Numbered from the stretch's first letter, positions 49,505-61,603 are shown. The stretch: DNA of 64,000 bases from Stictocephala bisonia (GCA_035578905.1 JAQJVL010000286.1:828565-892564), one strand, 5' to 3'. Made by a program: numbers and translations. Notes: generated by a model from the letters alone, not told the origin.

Positions 49505-50790
49505 CGTTGCCACTTTACACATATGGTAGGTAAGAGGGTTGTCACCACTGTACACGTATAGGTGGGTGAGTGGGTCAATACCATCGTACCTGTGTAATTG
49601 GGCGGGAGGGTCTAGCCACTGTACACATATGGTAGGTAGAGGGTTGTCACCACTGTACACGTATAGGTGGGTGGGTGGGTCAATACCATCGTACCTGTGT
49701 AATTGGGCGGGAGGGTCTAGCCACTGTACACATATGGTAGGTAGAGGGTTGTCACCACTGTACACGTATAGGTGGGTGGGTGGGTCAATACCATCGTACC
49801 TGTGTAATTGGGCGGGAGGGTCTAACCACTGTACACATTATGGTAGGTAAGAGGGTTGTCACCACTGTACACGTGTAGGTGGGTGAGTGGGTCAATACCA
49901 TCGTACCTGTGTAATTGGGCGGGAGGGTCTAGCCACTGTACACATATGGTAGGTAAGAGGGTTGTCACCACTGTACACGTATAGGTGGGTGAGTGGGTCA
50001 ATACCATCGTACCTGTGTAATTGGGCGGGAGGGTCTAGCCACTGTACACATATGGTAGGTAAGAGGGTTGTCACCACTGTACACGTATAGGTGGGTGAGT
50101 GGGTCAATACCATCGTACCTGTGTAATTGGGCGGGAGGGTCTAGCCACTGTACACATATAGTAGGTAAGAGAGTTGTCACCACTGTACACGTATAGGTGG
50201 GGGGGTGGGTCAATATCATCGTACCTGTGTAATTGGGCGGGAGGGTCTAGCCACTGTACACATATGGTAGGTAAGACGGTTGTCACCACTGTACACGTGT
50301 AGGTGGGTGAGTGGGTCAATACCATCGTACCTGTGTAATTGGGCGGGAGGGTCTAGCCACTGTACACATATGGTAGGTAAGAGAGTTGTCACCACTGTAC
50401 ACGTATAGGTGGGTGGGTCGGTCAATATCATCGTACCTGTGTAATTGGGTGGGAGGGTCTAGCCACTGTACACATATGGTAGGTATGAGGATTGTCACCA
50501 CTGTACACGTATAGGTGGGTGGGTGGGTCAATATCATCGTACCTGTGTAATTGGGCGGGAGGGTCTAGCCACTGTACACATATGGTAGGTATGAGGATTG
50601 TCACCACTGTACACGTATAGGTGGGTGGGTGGGTCAATACCATCGTACCTGTGTAATTGGGCGGGAGGATCTAACCACTGTACACATATGGTAGGTAAGA
50701 GGGTTGTCACCACTGTACACGTATAGGTGGGTGGGTGGGTCAATACCATCGTACCTATGTAATTGGGTGGGAGGGTCTAGCCATTAACTT
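49505..50790. repeat. 105/106-bp composite minisatellite, about 12 units
   Basis: Unit joins GTCACCACTGTACACGTATA with GGTGGGTGGGTGGGTCAATA, CCATCGTACCTGTGTAATTG, GGCGGGAGGGTCTAGCCACT and GTACACATATGGTAGGTAAGAGGGTT. The middle (CACTGTACACGTATA + GGTGGGTGGGTGGGTCAAT) is clearly the 36-bp dispersed minisatellite core. Three internal sub-blocks each carry a CACTGTACAC or CATCGTACCT word before a G-rich run, so the unit is probably a trimer of diverged 36-bp repeats. All minus-strand frames of about 70 codons are artefacts. Confidence 0.93.
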
Positions 50791-52560
50791 TACAGCAGAC
50801 TACCTTGCGCCCACCATGTCTGATCCGTCTTTGCAAAGGGCTTAACCATTTGGAAAATACCTGTCTATAATTCCAAATATGCAATTTTTTCAGACTGCCT
50901 ACCAAAGAGAAACTGTTAACAGGTGGAGGGTACTACCCGACTGTTATATTTTACCTCACATTATCCAATTTTAAATCATCTTGATTACAAATGTTCTAAC
51001 AGTTTAACATATTAACAGCTTTAATAGTTTAATCATCTTGATTAAAACAGCTCTAAAGTTGTTATCTTAGTGAGTTCAAAATTAAATATCACTCCTTCCG
51101 ATCAATGGAACATCACTGGCATGGTATTTTAGAACATTTGTCATAATGCTTATTGCTATACACAAGTTTTATTAATAGTACCACCGTGACAAATTCTCTA
51201 TAGATAATAAACAGCACAGTTACCTTTACTCTTTGCAACTTCAGTGATGCAGCTTCCAATCAATTTATATTTTAAAATAAGTTTTTGAAATACGAGTATT
51301 CATTCCTTGTACTGATTGCAGCTTTTTTATACTTAAAGATGCTGATATTAGTTTGTTTGTTTTTATTTTTATTTTTTATTTTAGTACGATCTACATTTAT
51401 AAAATGTACTAGCCATCAACTATGTCTAAATGTTAATAATTATGTATATTAAACTAAAAGAGTCCAAAACAAATGTTATATTTATTAACAGATTAAAGTT
51501 GAGACGGTACGGAAAACTTGGCTTTCATTAATTATAGGGCAAGTTGCTGTCAGGCTGACCCTGTCTTGTAACACAATCTGAGGGAGACTTAGTCGATAAC
51601 AATTACATTAATGGAAGGAACAAAGGCGCCTTAATTGGCTCGAACGTCCAAGTCGTGTTTGGACGATACGCTCGCTACCTAATGGCCTCCCAAAATAGCC
51701 CAGCACTTACCATCTATTCAATGATATACGTAAATAATTCAATATAACTCTGTATTTTTCGCCTATTAAACCTCGTATTATTATATTATTGACTATTACT
51801 TAAATCATATTTTAATTTGATAGCCCGGATATAGTTGTAACATTTTTGGTTATATTTATGTATCATCAAAAGTAACATTTACAATATATTGTATGGAAAT
51901 GTATCGTTTATTTACTGTGCAATGAGAGACTATAATCCTACTGTTTGATTGTCACTTGTCTGTTTACATACTGGACAATACATTTATAAATATATATACT
52001 AATTATTAATCTGCTTAGCTCGGCTCTAGACTAAATTTATTTTCTGATGACTAAATGTCCAATAGGTCATAAATAGTTAGTTCCTAGACCATATCTTCAT
52101 TTGAAACATTAATCACCTGGTTGAACCGTCTTTTGAATTACTCGCTACGGTCGAGGTAGTAATTTGGTTTGGTGGTATTTTTTCAGTCTTGCAAATTCAA
52201 GCTTTTGAGGAAATTATTTCAGGTATGTTTTTCTTTTTTTCTTTAATGCCAAATCTCTTAACACTAACTAAACAACATGAAATATTCACTGATTAAATTG
52301 CATTTTTAATATAGTGCACAGTTACATTGAAGCCGACTGTTATTTAAAATTAACGAAGAAGCCAGGAACGTTAAAGCTGATTACATATGCGTTTTCATCT
52401 CCAATGGTTTTAAAAATATTTTACAAAATCGGTCTCTTTTTCGCCGTTACTTAACACCCACCTCCTGCCTTCAAACCTTCAAAGCCTTCAAGTGTCCAAA
52501 ACAGTCTTGAGGTCCGAACATGTGACAATCAAGAAAAAGAATTGTATGTGGTTTCATCAT
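50791..52560. other. Spacer, nothing firm
   Basis: 51535-51720 is less AT-rich and could be a decayed repeat, but I found no partner in the window. Confidence 0.5.
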
Positions 52561-53125
52561 CCTTAGAAACCTCCAGTAATCATGATCAAGGCTGGAGCAG
52601 GTTGGCAATGATAGCACACAGATAACCGGATCACATAGTACAAGGTATGAACAAATAACTAGGTCTCTTCAACAGAAAGTATGTACTGAAACTTGTAGAC
52701 AGATAGTCTCCTCAACACCGGCTGACCTTGAGGCTCTGTAAAATTGAAAAATCAGTCACACACAGTATTTCAATTTAAAAAAGATGATAAATTGAGTTTT
52801 ATTCACACTTCCACTACACCTAGGTCCTATTTCATCTGGACGCTCGTGACTGCTTCATTTGTGTATAGTCAGTCCTTATTAAAAACAAGAGGCATGCTTA
52901 AGTTAATCCCTAGCAAATGACCTATAATAAGTAAACAATCGTCATTAAACTTGTCATTGAAATGCATTCATTAACATAGCGAGATCCAAGTTCCTCCTAG
53001 CTTTGGATACAACATAGTTTACGTGTTCAGAAAAGATCAAATCTGTGTCTATGAGGACATCAAGATCTGGAACAGCAGGCTCTTTTGATTCTAAAGCCAC
53101 TGATCCCACCAGAGGAGGATAACGG
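52560..53125 (-). pseudogene. LINE RT fragment, post-palm region
   Basis: The core at 52952-53113 reads PLVGSVALESKEPAVPDLDV then LIDTDLIFSEHVNYVVSKAR and RNLDLAM up to a stop. It matches the DLGV.ID..L.FS.H...V..KA...LG block that follows the RT palm in LINEs. Below 52952 only scattered similarity (LEYAS-like) can be seen. Frames are broken. Family undetermined; catalytic part absent. Confidence 0.65.
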
Positions 53126-53774
53126 ATTAGTTTGAACTACCAAATAAGATGTCATAATAGCATACAATACTAACATTTTTACTATGAATTATATTTGAAC
53201 CAGTTGTTCTATATAATTCATATAATAAAAATAAAAACAATACACAAATACAAACAAATAAAAAATACAAACTAAATATTTGTTATAGTATTTTTCTATA
53301 AAACTAATTAGAAGTCATAAAGCAATTCCAACGTGCAACTTCATTCTTGATCAAACGCAGTTTGTTTGTAAAAACCCCGTTTAAACATTAATATTTAGTT
53401 TGGATACGCATGATCATATATATACGGTTCGAAAATAAAAATGTTCTTATGGGATTAAAATCAGCATGGCTGACACCCACGTACAGCCTCGGCAGGCTCT
53501 CAAATAATTTATACCATAAAAGTGTTCCAGATATAAGAAACCACCTGTATTTCTTGTGAATGGATAAAGATAAAACATGTTTACTTAGAATACCTATAGA
53601 ACATAGTGGTTCATTCTATTTTCATTTGCTTTAGAATGAAATAATAACTGCTATTGCAAATTTGTCTGGTAAATATTTTCATACTGTCTGCTTTTAGCAG
53701 GACAGACCGCACCCTATACGCAATACAAGTACAGTAAGTACAACATTATTGTAATGGAATCTTCCAAAACATGA
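53126..53774. other. Spacer, nothing recognised
   Basis: No supported feature before the mariner scrap. Confidence 0.55.
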
Positions 53775-53860
53775 ATTAGGTGAAGAGGAGTTATAGAAAG
53801 GCCCTCGAGTTCACCCGATCTGTCATCCCTTGACCTTTTATTATGGGGGTATTTTAATTT
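53775..53860 (+). pseudogene. Mariner-type transposase scrap
   Basis: Reads RGVIERPSSSPDLSSLDLLL then WGYFN in one frame. This is the mariner signature WPPRSPDLTP.DFFLWGYLK, which carries the third catalytic acidic residue of the DDD/DDE triad (here the D of SPDL). Only about 28 codons remain, no terminal repeats are visible, and the first W has mutated to R. Confidence 0.6.
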
Positions 53861-54829
53861 TTATATAACAAAACATTTAGTTTATTAAGTGAGCTAAGAC
53901 AACGTATTAATATAAGAAACGACACTAATTCCTGAATATTTATCGCACTACGCAGTGCTAGCTTTCTAAACACGGATTGCTCAGAGTCAGGCCGGAGATG
54001 GATCATATTTTGAAAATGTATTGTACCCACTTATGGTGGATTTCTAGTATCACTTATGTGGATACATAAGTTTTTTATTATTATTTTCTTTATATCAAAT
54101 GTATTTTCTTGATCTATTGTTTGTACCGTTAAGTAAGTAATATCTTCCATTTCTATTATCTAATGCCTTCATATCTGGCTTTTACAATATGTCGAAATCA
54201 CCCACAAATATCACTGCTTAGAAAAATTAACCAGTCGACATTTTTTATAGGGTGGATCGTTTGGCTTTAAACTTGGAGCTCTTACTGCAAAATAAGGTTT
54301 TTAATGATTAGCCATTGAACATAGCCTTTCGTTTGACCTTGTTATGATATACTCCACGGATCCTGTCCTCTAGGTTGAAAGCATGACATTCAACATCCAA
54401 AGGTAAAAACGTTCTACAGCCGTACACTAAAAATCGACGTTTTATCGGAACCTATTCAAAATAAATGTAGGTGCTGGCACACATTTTCAACCACCTATTT
54501 TGGTCCCATATGAAGAACCATTATGACACAAGAGAAATCATAAAAACTAAATTTATCAAATTTGATTTATTTCACTAAAATTTGTATTTACTCTCATAAT
54601 TTATCTCATATATATATTATTTATGTTCATGAATTAAAATTAAATTACTATGTATTACAATGGAACTTCGACAATTAAAACGAAAATGGTGATTGTTTTG
54701 GATTAACGTTACCCTACGTTGCAAGTAAATGAGAAGTTTAAGACACCAGTTGGAATGTAATATCCCAACTAATCCGGTCCATGTACAACTTATAGAGGGG
54801 CAACTGAATGCACTTGTGTGAGAGATGCT
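53861..54829. other. Spacer, nothing recognised
   Basis: No supported feature. Confidence 0.55.
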
Positions 54830-56400
54830 CTGAGAGGTGGAAGTGAGATAGATAGGTGATTTCCTCCATTATACCATTGTATTTAAAACTGTCATAGTAA
54901 CTAGAAAGACGGTTGGCCACGTGCAGGTGGCGCAGTAGCAAGCCCCGCCCACCACGTAATTAGCAGGAGTGACCATTGGTTGATTTGATTAATACTAACG
55001 AATCAAGCTCAGACCGATTAAATATTTATTTATTATTCAAATAACAATTAATAATAACAATAACACACTGAATAATAAAAAATAAATATTAGCTAAAATA
55101 ACTTGTAAATTATATTACAGTTACTTATTTTCAACTAAAGACTATTGTGGAAGTTGGACGCTTGAAGATGGAAGTTAGTCACGGCCATGATGTGCGGCAG
55201 CTGAACACTTGAAGACAGAAGTTAGTCACGGCCGTGATGTGCGGCAGCTGAACACTTGAAGACAGAAGTTAGTCACGGCCATGATGTGCGGAAGTTGAAC
55301 ACTTGAAGACGGAAGTTAGTCACGGCTGTGATGTGCGGCAGCTGAACACTTGAAGATGGAAGTTAGTCACGGCCGTGATGTGCGGCAGCTGAACACTTGA
55401 AGATGGAAGTTAGTCACGGCCGTGATGTGTGGCAGCTGAACACTTGAAGACAGAAGTTAGTCACGGCCGTGATGTGCGGCAGCTGAACACTTGAAGATGG
55501 AAGTTAGTCACGGCCGTGATGTGTGGCAGCTGAACACTTGAAGACAGAAGTTAGTCACGGCCGTGAGGTGTGGCAGCTGAACACTTGAAGACAGAAGTTA
55601 GTCACGGCCGTGATGTGCGGAAGTTGAACACTTGAAGACGGAAGTTAGTCACGGCCGTGATGTGCGGCAGCTGAACACTTGAAGACAGAAGTTAGTCACG
55701 GCCGTGACGTGCGGCAGCTGAACACTTGAAGATGGAAGTTAGTCACGGCCGTGATGTGCGGAAGTTGAACACATGAAGACGGAAGTTAGTCACGGCCGTG
55801 ATGTGCGGAAGTTGAACACTTGAAGACGGAAGTTAGTGACAGCCGTGGTGTGCGGCAGCTGAACACTTGAAGATGGAAGTTAGTTACGGCCGTGACGTAC
55901 GGCAGCTGAACACTTGAAGATGGAAGTTAGTTACGGCCGTGACGTGCGGCAGCTGAACACTTGAAGATGGAAGTTAGTTACGGCCATGACGTGCGGCAGC
56001 TGAACACTTGAAGATGGAAGTTAGTCACGGCCGTGATGTGCAGAAGTTGAACACTTGAAGACGGAAGTTAGTCACGGCCGTGATGTGCCGAAGTTGAACA
56101 CTTGAAGTCGGAAGTTAGTCACAGCCGTGGTGTGCGGCAGCTGAACACTTGAAGAAGGAAGTTAGTTACGGCCGTGACGTGCGGCAGCTGAACACTTGAA
56201 GACAGAAGTTAGTCACGGCCGTGATGTTCCGAAGTTGAACACTTGAAGACGGAAGTTAGTCACGGCCGTGATGTGTGGCAGCTGAGAGGTGGAAAGATTC
56301 CAGATTCCTCTCTACTACTGAAACCCCTATACCGTATAAAACACGCAGGTCATTTTATGTCTGGCCTTACTAATAATTCAAACATTTGACAATTACTTTA
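54830..56400 (+). mobile_element. Unclassified interspersed repeat, copy with internal minisatellite
   Basis: Same element as 34890-35400 (minus): AAGACGG.TGGCCACGTG, CAAGCCCCGCCCACC, AGTGACCATTGGTTGATTTG, AATAATAACAATAACA, then the repeated GAAGTT.GAACACTTGAAGA segment expanded about 24-fold, then the shared flank AGGTGGAAAGATT..CAGGTCATTT..GTCTGGCC. A 5'-part relative lies at 57380-57610. No coding capacity. Confidence 0.75.
55135..56285. repeat. 47-bp minisatellite, about 24 units
   Basis: Unit GAACACTTGAAGACGGAAGT + TAGTCACGGCCGTGATGTGC + GGCAGCT, spacing 47 bp (GAACAC at 55203, 55250 and so on). Most units hold the 12-bp palindrome TCACGGCCGTGA. Two variants interchange: GGCAGCTGAAC and GGAAGTTGAAC. 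Confidence 0.95.
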
Positions 56401-57160
56401 TCTATTAAACGATGTTGTAAAATATCAAAACAAGATTACCTGATACTTAATTAATATATAATATATCATCATAACAGTTTTAAACTGGTAGATCAAATAT
56501 TTCTCTTACGTACCGAGTAACAAAGGCTAGCGGTATGGAGATTCCTGTATATGTGACCAGAGTACAATTTACCATGGCTCCCCAATCCTTTTGACAATTG
56601 CATTCTGATCAACGCATGCCTTCTCTAATTAATTTTAGACTCACAGCAGTTTCATGATAGCCATAACTCTAACTAAACCAATACAGGAGTAAAGTTTAAT
56701 CAACTGTTTTGTTTATTATAAGCATTTTTTTACATATGTAAGTCCATCATTTCTCTATTACAGAAGAAGTTTATAATGCGCTCTTTATTATGTATAATTA
56801 CTCATCAATTTAAGTCTTCAGAGTTAATAATGTATTCTTTTTTGTACAGTCAAATAAATAAATTCTATATAATACCAAACTAAATTTTCTAAACACAATA
56901 CTTGTATCATCATAAATCTTTTATTAACAAGCTTTAAAAATCTACGATTTTTCATACTATACAAAACTGATATACGGCAACCGAAAAGGAGATTTAAAAG
57001 TATTGTTGTATAAATAACGAATTTAACCTGACTAGTACATTACCTAGTATTCTTAAATCAAACTACTGGTTTATGGTAGTCCCAACCCATAAACCAGGGT
57101 GAATGGACCCTTCAAACCGTTATAAATATATGTTAGTAATGGCCCTCCCATTTACCTATA
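56401..57160. other. AT-rich spacer, nothing recognised
   Basis: No supported feature. Confidence 0.55.
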
Positions 57161-57275
57161 TCCTTAAGGTGACATTTACCCTCCTAGCCACCTATACATT
57201 TACTATGTTATTGACCCTCCAACAACCCATTCACGTGCAGTGGTAATGACCCACCCGCCTACCCATACACGTGTA
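57160..57275 (+). repeat. Decayed 36-bp minisatellite units
   Basis: One good unit (GCAGTGGTAATGACCCACCC, GCCTACCCATACACGTG) and more degenerate ones before it (TGACCCTCCAACAACCCATT, ATTTACCCTCCTAGCCACCT), C-rich strand on plus. Confidence 0.75.
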
Positions 57276-57379
57276 ATAACATTTTGTATATGTAGTAAAA
57301 ATAATCATCTATACAAAATCTTCTTGGTCTTCTTGCATATAAAATCACATGATCATCAACGTTCTCTGATGACCATTCT

Positions 57380-57610
57380 TACTACATGATCATCACAATT
57401 CCCTGATGACCACCATTAGTATAGATAGGTCGTGTATGAAGTGACCTAGTTAATGTGTAAGATGGGCTGAAGGGTAGAGTGAGATAGAGAACTACTCTTC
57501 CCCCACTTTATCATTCAATCTATAAATTGTAAGTGCAACCAGGATGATCCCCACCCACTAAGTTAATAGCAGCAGTGACAATTGGTTGTACTCTAGGTCA
57601 ATCAACAAAG
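57380..57610 (+). mobile_element. Fragment of the unclassified interspersed repeat
   Basis: GATGATCCCCACCCACTAAG, TTAATAGCAGCAGTGACAAT and TGGTTG parallel CAAGCCCCGCCCACCACGTA, ATTAGCAGGAGTGACCATTG of the copy at 54937. The upstream part (AGAGTGAGATAGA) is also shared. Similarity ends before the region holding the 47-bp segment. Confidence 0.6.
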
Positions 57611-57930
57611 AGATACAAGAGAAAGAGATACGTAGGAATATATGATTAAAAAAGATTTAAAAAGTAGAAGTTTAATTGACTATTAACGTCTTTTTCAAAT
57701 TGCTAATATGTAAAATGCTCTTTTTGGAGAGTGTGAGAATCAGCAGTCAATTAAAAACATTACTGTTTCATTAAAATTACTGATTAAAATACAATTTTCA
57801 AGAAAAAATGAACTTAGAACAAGCATGCATGTATAAGCATGCATTGTAAGTAGTGCAGGAATGTAAACCTGCGACTGAAACAAATAATAGGGAACAAAGG
57901 CCAAGTGAAGTAGCTGAGACTAATGAGGTC

Positions 57931-58190
57931 TAGTTAGCCCAGGACAGGAGGCAACAATACAGGCCCTGTTCTTATATCTTTAAGGATCCCACCAGCTTCG
58001 AACTGACCTTTCATTTTAGTACTAGAATTAAAAACTATAGTAGTTATGTGTGGTATAGCATAGTTAACCCAGGGCAGAAGGCAACAATACAGGCCCTGTT
58101 CTTATATTTTTAAGGATCCCACCAGCTTCAAACTGATCTTTCTTTGCGATACTGGAATTACAAACTATAGTTATGTTTAGCATTTCATAC
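57931..58190. repeat. 130-bp tandem duplication
   Basis: TAGTTARCCCAGGRCAGRAG, GCAACAATACAGGCCCTGTT, CTTATAT.TTTAAGGATCCC and ACCAGCTTC.AACTGA occur twice, starting at 57931 and 58061. 58191-58684 holds nothing. Confidence 0.9.
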
Positions 58191-58684
58191 TACACCTATT
58201 GAATACTACACATATATTAGGCATGAGACAAAACACACCAAGCATTTTTGTTCGTTATGTGCACGATGTAATTGTTGTACTGCATCCTAAGCTGTTTGTA
58301 CAATATACAAAATTGTATCACAACGCAACATTTGAGTAAAAATATATTTTGTAATGGAGTAAAACAAACTCCATGAAGACCTCAAAGAAGAGCCATTAAA
58401 AAAGTTAGTAATTATTAAAAAAATAAATCATACTAAAAACTAAATATAGCTTAGAAAACATTCATTACAGGAGACATTTAGCAAATGTAATACATTTCAA
58501 AATGTTATTTATATTATCTTTAAAATATTTATACTTACTCATACATTTTATTCAAATATTATTATATGATATTAATTTATAGTTTATATAAGTTTATTTG
58601 TACAATTTTAATGTATTTTGTTTGCCTATGCAATTGTAAAAACTTGTTAAAAGTAATCAATTATAATTATATGATTATTATTAT

Positions 58685-59500
58685 ATACGATTGTGGAGTT
58701 GTAGTGTAGGTCCTTAATTTAGTGTAAGATAACTTTATAGTCTTTTCCCATCCTTAAGATACGTCAAGTTTAGGTTTATTGTACACACTTGTTATCCACT
58801 GGGGTTCCGATTCTAAGGGGTTCAAGCTATCTTATACTATTCCCCCCAAATGTTCTTCCAACATCTTCTCTGTAAGTACTGTTACAAAAATGCTCTTTCT
58901 CTTGAGATCCAGGCGTTCACATTCCGTCGATAAGTGTTTGCAATTCTCTGGAGTCTTACACACAAAGCCAGTAACTGGTGTATTCTCTATAAACCCCTAC
59001 TCATTCCAGATTTTTCTTGAAGTGACCATGTTTAGTTAATGGCCTGTGATATATGCAATCACCATCCTGATGTAATTCTGGTTCATGCTAATAAATGCTG
59101 GCCAGTAGAGGGTGGATGCCCTTATCAGTGTCTGTGAACGTGTTGCCATCTTTATTGGTCTCAATATATCATCAAGGTATATCGATTTTGACAGTGGCAA
59201 AACCAATGCCCCAGGCAGTTTCAGGGCACACGAATGGAGTCGTTGTTCCCTTCCTAATCATGAAATCGACCTCTTTAATGAATCTGAGGCTCACAGAGTT
59301 TTAAAGCACTCTCCATCAAGTCTCATGGTGAATGGCAGGATATAGGTATCTCAGGGCAGATTCACAATTTGATATAACACCGATCTGTTTACCCTGAGTT
59401 GTTTTGCAAGCCTTTGTTGCGCACAGTTTGATAGCTCGTACAGCACCTCCCTAGACTGTCTGGAAGGTGGTTCCAGTAGGTAGATTTGTAGTTTCATAAC
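58685..59500 (-). pseudogene. LINE/I-type relic: RNase H and C-terminal zinc-knuckle region
   Basis: Minus strand: KQIGVISNCESALRYLYPAI resembles the RNase H block I.I.SDSQAAL.AL, then VDFMIRKGTTTPFVCPETAW with GIGFATVKI (the ADELAR.GS..P..GPEP..G block), then RMVIAYITGH, VTGFVCKTPENCKHLSTECE and RLDLKRKSIF (the TGH....L...G......C..C...E...H.L.EC..L...R block). Frameshifts and stops throughout. Short plus-strand frames over 58779-59345 are shadows of this. This LINE type has an RNase H, unlike the one at 518-6230. Confidence 0.62.
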
Positions 59501-59670
59501 CTGGTACACACGATGTTTTTAACTCTAAAATGCTATATTAAATTGCATAACTGTACCTTATTTTCTTACTTTATACAAAGCGGTTGTTGTTATGCATCAT
59601 CAGCTAAGTACACAAGCTAATCATAAATTATAATAGTTGAATTTCTTAGCATACACAATAATATTGTTGT

Positions 59671-59825
59671 CCTGTACCTTCGGGTAACAATACAATGCTA
59701 CAGACATTTGTAGTTATGTTTATTTGATGTATACATTGTTACTGTTTCCCTGCACCTTCGAATAACAATAAATGATATACAGATTTGTATTCCTGTTTAT
59801 TTGGTGGATAATATTACTATATATG
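59671..59825. repeat. About 75-bp dispersed repeat, 2 units
   Basis: CCTGTACCTTCGGGTAACAA, TACAATGCTACAGACATTTG, TAGTTATGTTTATTTGATGT is followed by a diverged second unit. The same unit recurs at 60705-60845 and 61247-61400. Confidence 0.82.
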
Positions 59826-59826
59826 A

Positions 59827-59940
59827 ACTCAGATAGTAACAATGACTACACTCGTTCATGTACACTCATCACACTCATTCACTCCTCATATTCACCCATA
59901 TCTCTATGGTCGGCGTCTTAGAGATGAATAATAATAATGA
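59827..59940 (+). mobile_element. SINE-like repeat, 3' fragment with (AAT)n tail
   Basis: CTCAGATAGTAACAATGACT, CACTCATTCACTCC, TCACCCATATC, GGTCGGCGTCTTAGAGATGA then ATAATAATAATG. Best-preserved 3' terminus of the family in this window. Confidence 0.72.
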
Positions 59941-60638
59941 ATTGTCCTGTTTATTATTATATTGGATAATAAATCTTACATTCAACGTTAGACAGAGTCA
60001 AAGAATAAAAGATGTCCACAATTGCCTTTAAGACCCTCTTTGGAATAATAATATTAGTTAGGTTGTGATGTCTGTTACATATTACCATCATTTGATATTT
60101 TGGGAATAATAATGCATTTTGCAAGAAAATGTAGTAAAAATATAAATAGTCCTCAATACTTCAAAGGATAATAGTGTCTTAAATCTTAAGAAAAAACATA
60201 TAGAATTTATTTTTTTGTGCCACGTGGGTGAACTCTATGTGACCAAGAAAAACAAATGAACACTTTGAGAGTTGGCCGGGTTTAAATAAGAACAGGACAT
60301 GATTAAACTTGTCCACGAACTGGCTGTTGGTCAGGAGTTACTCCTATTTGGGAAAGAGCTGACTGGAGAAAAACATCAGCGCATGGTATATAAGGGTGGC
60401 AGATATAAGTAGATTACATCTTTATACATCAGCAGTAATGATTACTATGTTAATCCTTGAGGATTTGGGGTTATAAAAGGAGTAACCGACAAGGTGCTAG
60501 CCCTGTAATCGTATTGCAAAGGGGAGAAAGAACAACTCAACATAACTAGACACACATTCACCGCAGTATTGGATGCGACATTGACTGTGACGATATAATC
60601 ACGTCAATAACCTACACTAACATCCATGTAGAGTACAG
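59941..60638. other. Spacer, nothing recognised
   Basis: 60240-60600 is less AT-rich, with no motif I can assign. Confidence 0.5.
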
Positions 60639-60712
60639 TGGTATTGACCCACCCACCCACCCATACACGTACAGTGGTTCTGACCCACCCGCCCACCCTA
60701 CACGTACCCTGT
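60639..60712 (+). repeat. 36-bp minisatellite, 2 units
   Basis: GTGGTATTGACCCACCCACC, CACCCATACACGTACA and a second unit GTGGTTCTGACCCACCCGCC, CACCCTACACGTAC. It runs straight into the 75-bp repeat. Confidence 0.92.
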
Positions 60713-60845
60713 ACCTTCGGGTAACAATAAAATGCTATAGATATTTGTAGACTGTTTATTTTGTGTATAGCATTGTATTTTTTCCCTACCCCCTCGGGTA
60801 ACAATACAATGCTATACACATTTGTAGTTTTGTTTCTTTGGTGTG
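60713..60845. repeat. 75-bp dispersed repeat, 2 units, broken by insertion
   Basis: CTTCGGGTAACAATAAAATG and CCCTCGGGTAACAATACAATG units. The second ends at TTTCTTTGGTGT, where foreign sequence begins; the repeat resumes at 61247. Confidence 0.82.
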
Positions 60846-61246
60846 CTTTTGTTTCTTTGGCTGTCGGCGGATTTGTGGGAGTTGTAAGCCTTGGTCGTGC
60901 TGTCAATGTTGGACTGAGTGTATGTGTGATGAGTGTGTGTCGTTGTCAATTTCTGGAATAATTGTTATTAATTTTTGTTCTCGTGTAAGTAGTAGTTCTT
61001 TGTTTTCTTCTTTATTTTATGTTTTTTCATGGTTGATGCTTAATTCGTTTAGTTTAATTATTTTATAACTCCAATTATGTATTGTTGTCTGATTTGTAAA
61101 TAAAGTGCTCAGCAGAAGCGAACACGTATGAACTCTTAAATATACTCATAATTATGTATTAATTTTTCTTTATGAGGTTAAGTGTAAGAGAGGACCTAAT
61201 GGTCTTAACTTTGCCTCACAAAATAAAACTTTTTTTCATTTCATTT
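60846..61246 (+). mobile_element. 5'-truncated LINE 3' end with (TTTCA)n tail
   Basis: Unique sequence between repeat units. It starts with a possible ORF2 C-terminal or 3' UTR stretch, and ends GAGAGGACCTAATGGTCTTA, ACTTTGCCTCACAAAATAAA and a TTTCATTTCA tail. The placement inside a repeat and the terminal short repeats fit a truncated LINE insertion. 20040-20090 ends similarly. Confidence 0.62.
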
Positions 61247-61400
61247 CACCCTCGGGTAAACAATACAATGCTATACACATTTGTAGTTTTATTTCTTTGG
61301 TGTATACATTTTTATTGTTTCCCTGCACCCTCAGCTAAACATACAGTGTTATACATAATAATTATGTAAAAGATATGAAAATACAATCATTGTAGTTTCA
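61247..61400. repeat. 75-bp dispersed repeat, 2 units
   Basis: CCCTCGGGTAAACAATACAA, TGCTATACACATTTGTAG, TTTTATTTCTTTGGTGTATA, then CCCTGCACCCTCAGCTAAAC as the next, diverged unit. Confidence 0.82.
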
Positions 61401-61603
61401 TTCCTTAGTGAAGGATTTACGATGTTATTATATTTATGAATATGATTATTAGTTCTTCTTATATTTATTATCCCAATCTAACTATACAACGTACTTTAAC
61501 TAATAATACAATGTTTTTTATCTTCCTTAATGTAGAGCATACAGAAACGCTTCTACTCGTATTTGTTATTTTTGTACCTAACGTCAAAATATTATTATAT
61601 TAT

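Noticed and set aside
58779..59345. Plus-strand frames of 69-86 codons
   Set aside because: Shadows of a minus-strand LINE relic with RNase H-like and zinc-knuckle-like blocks.
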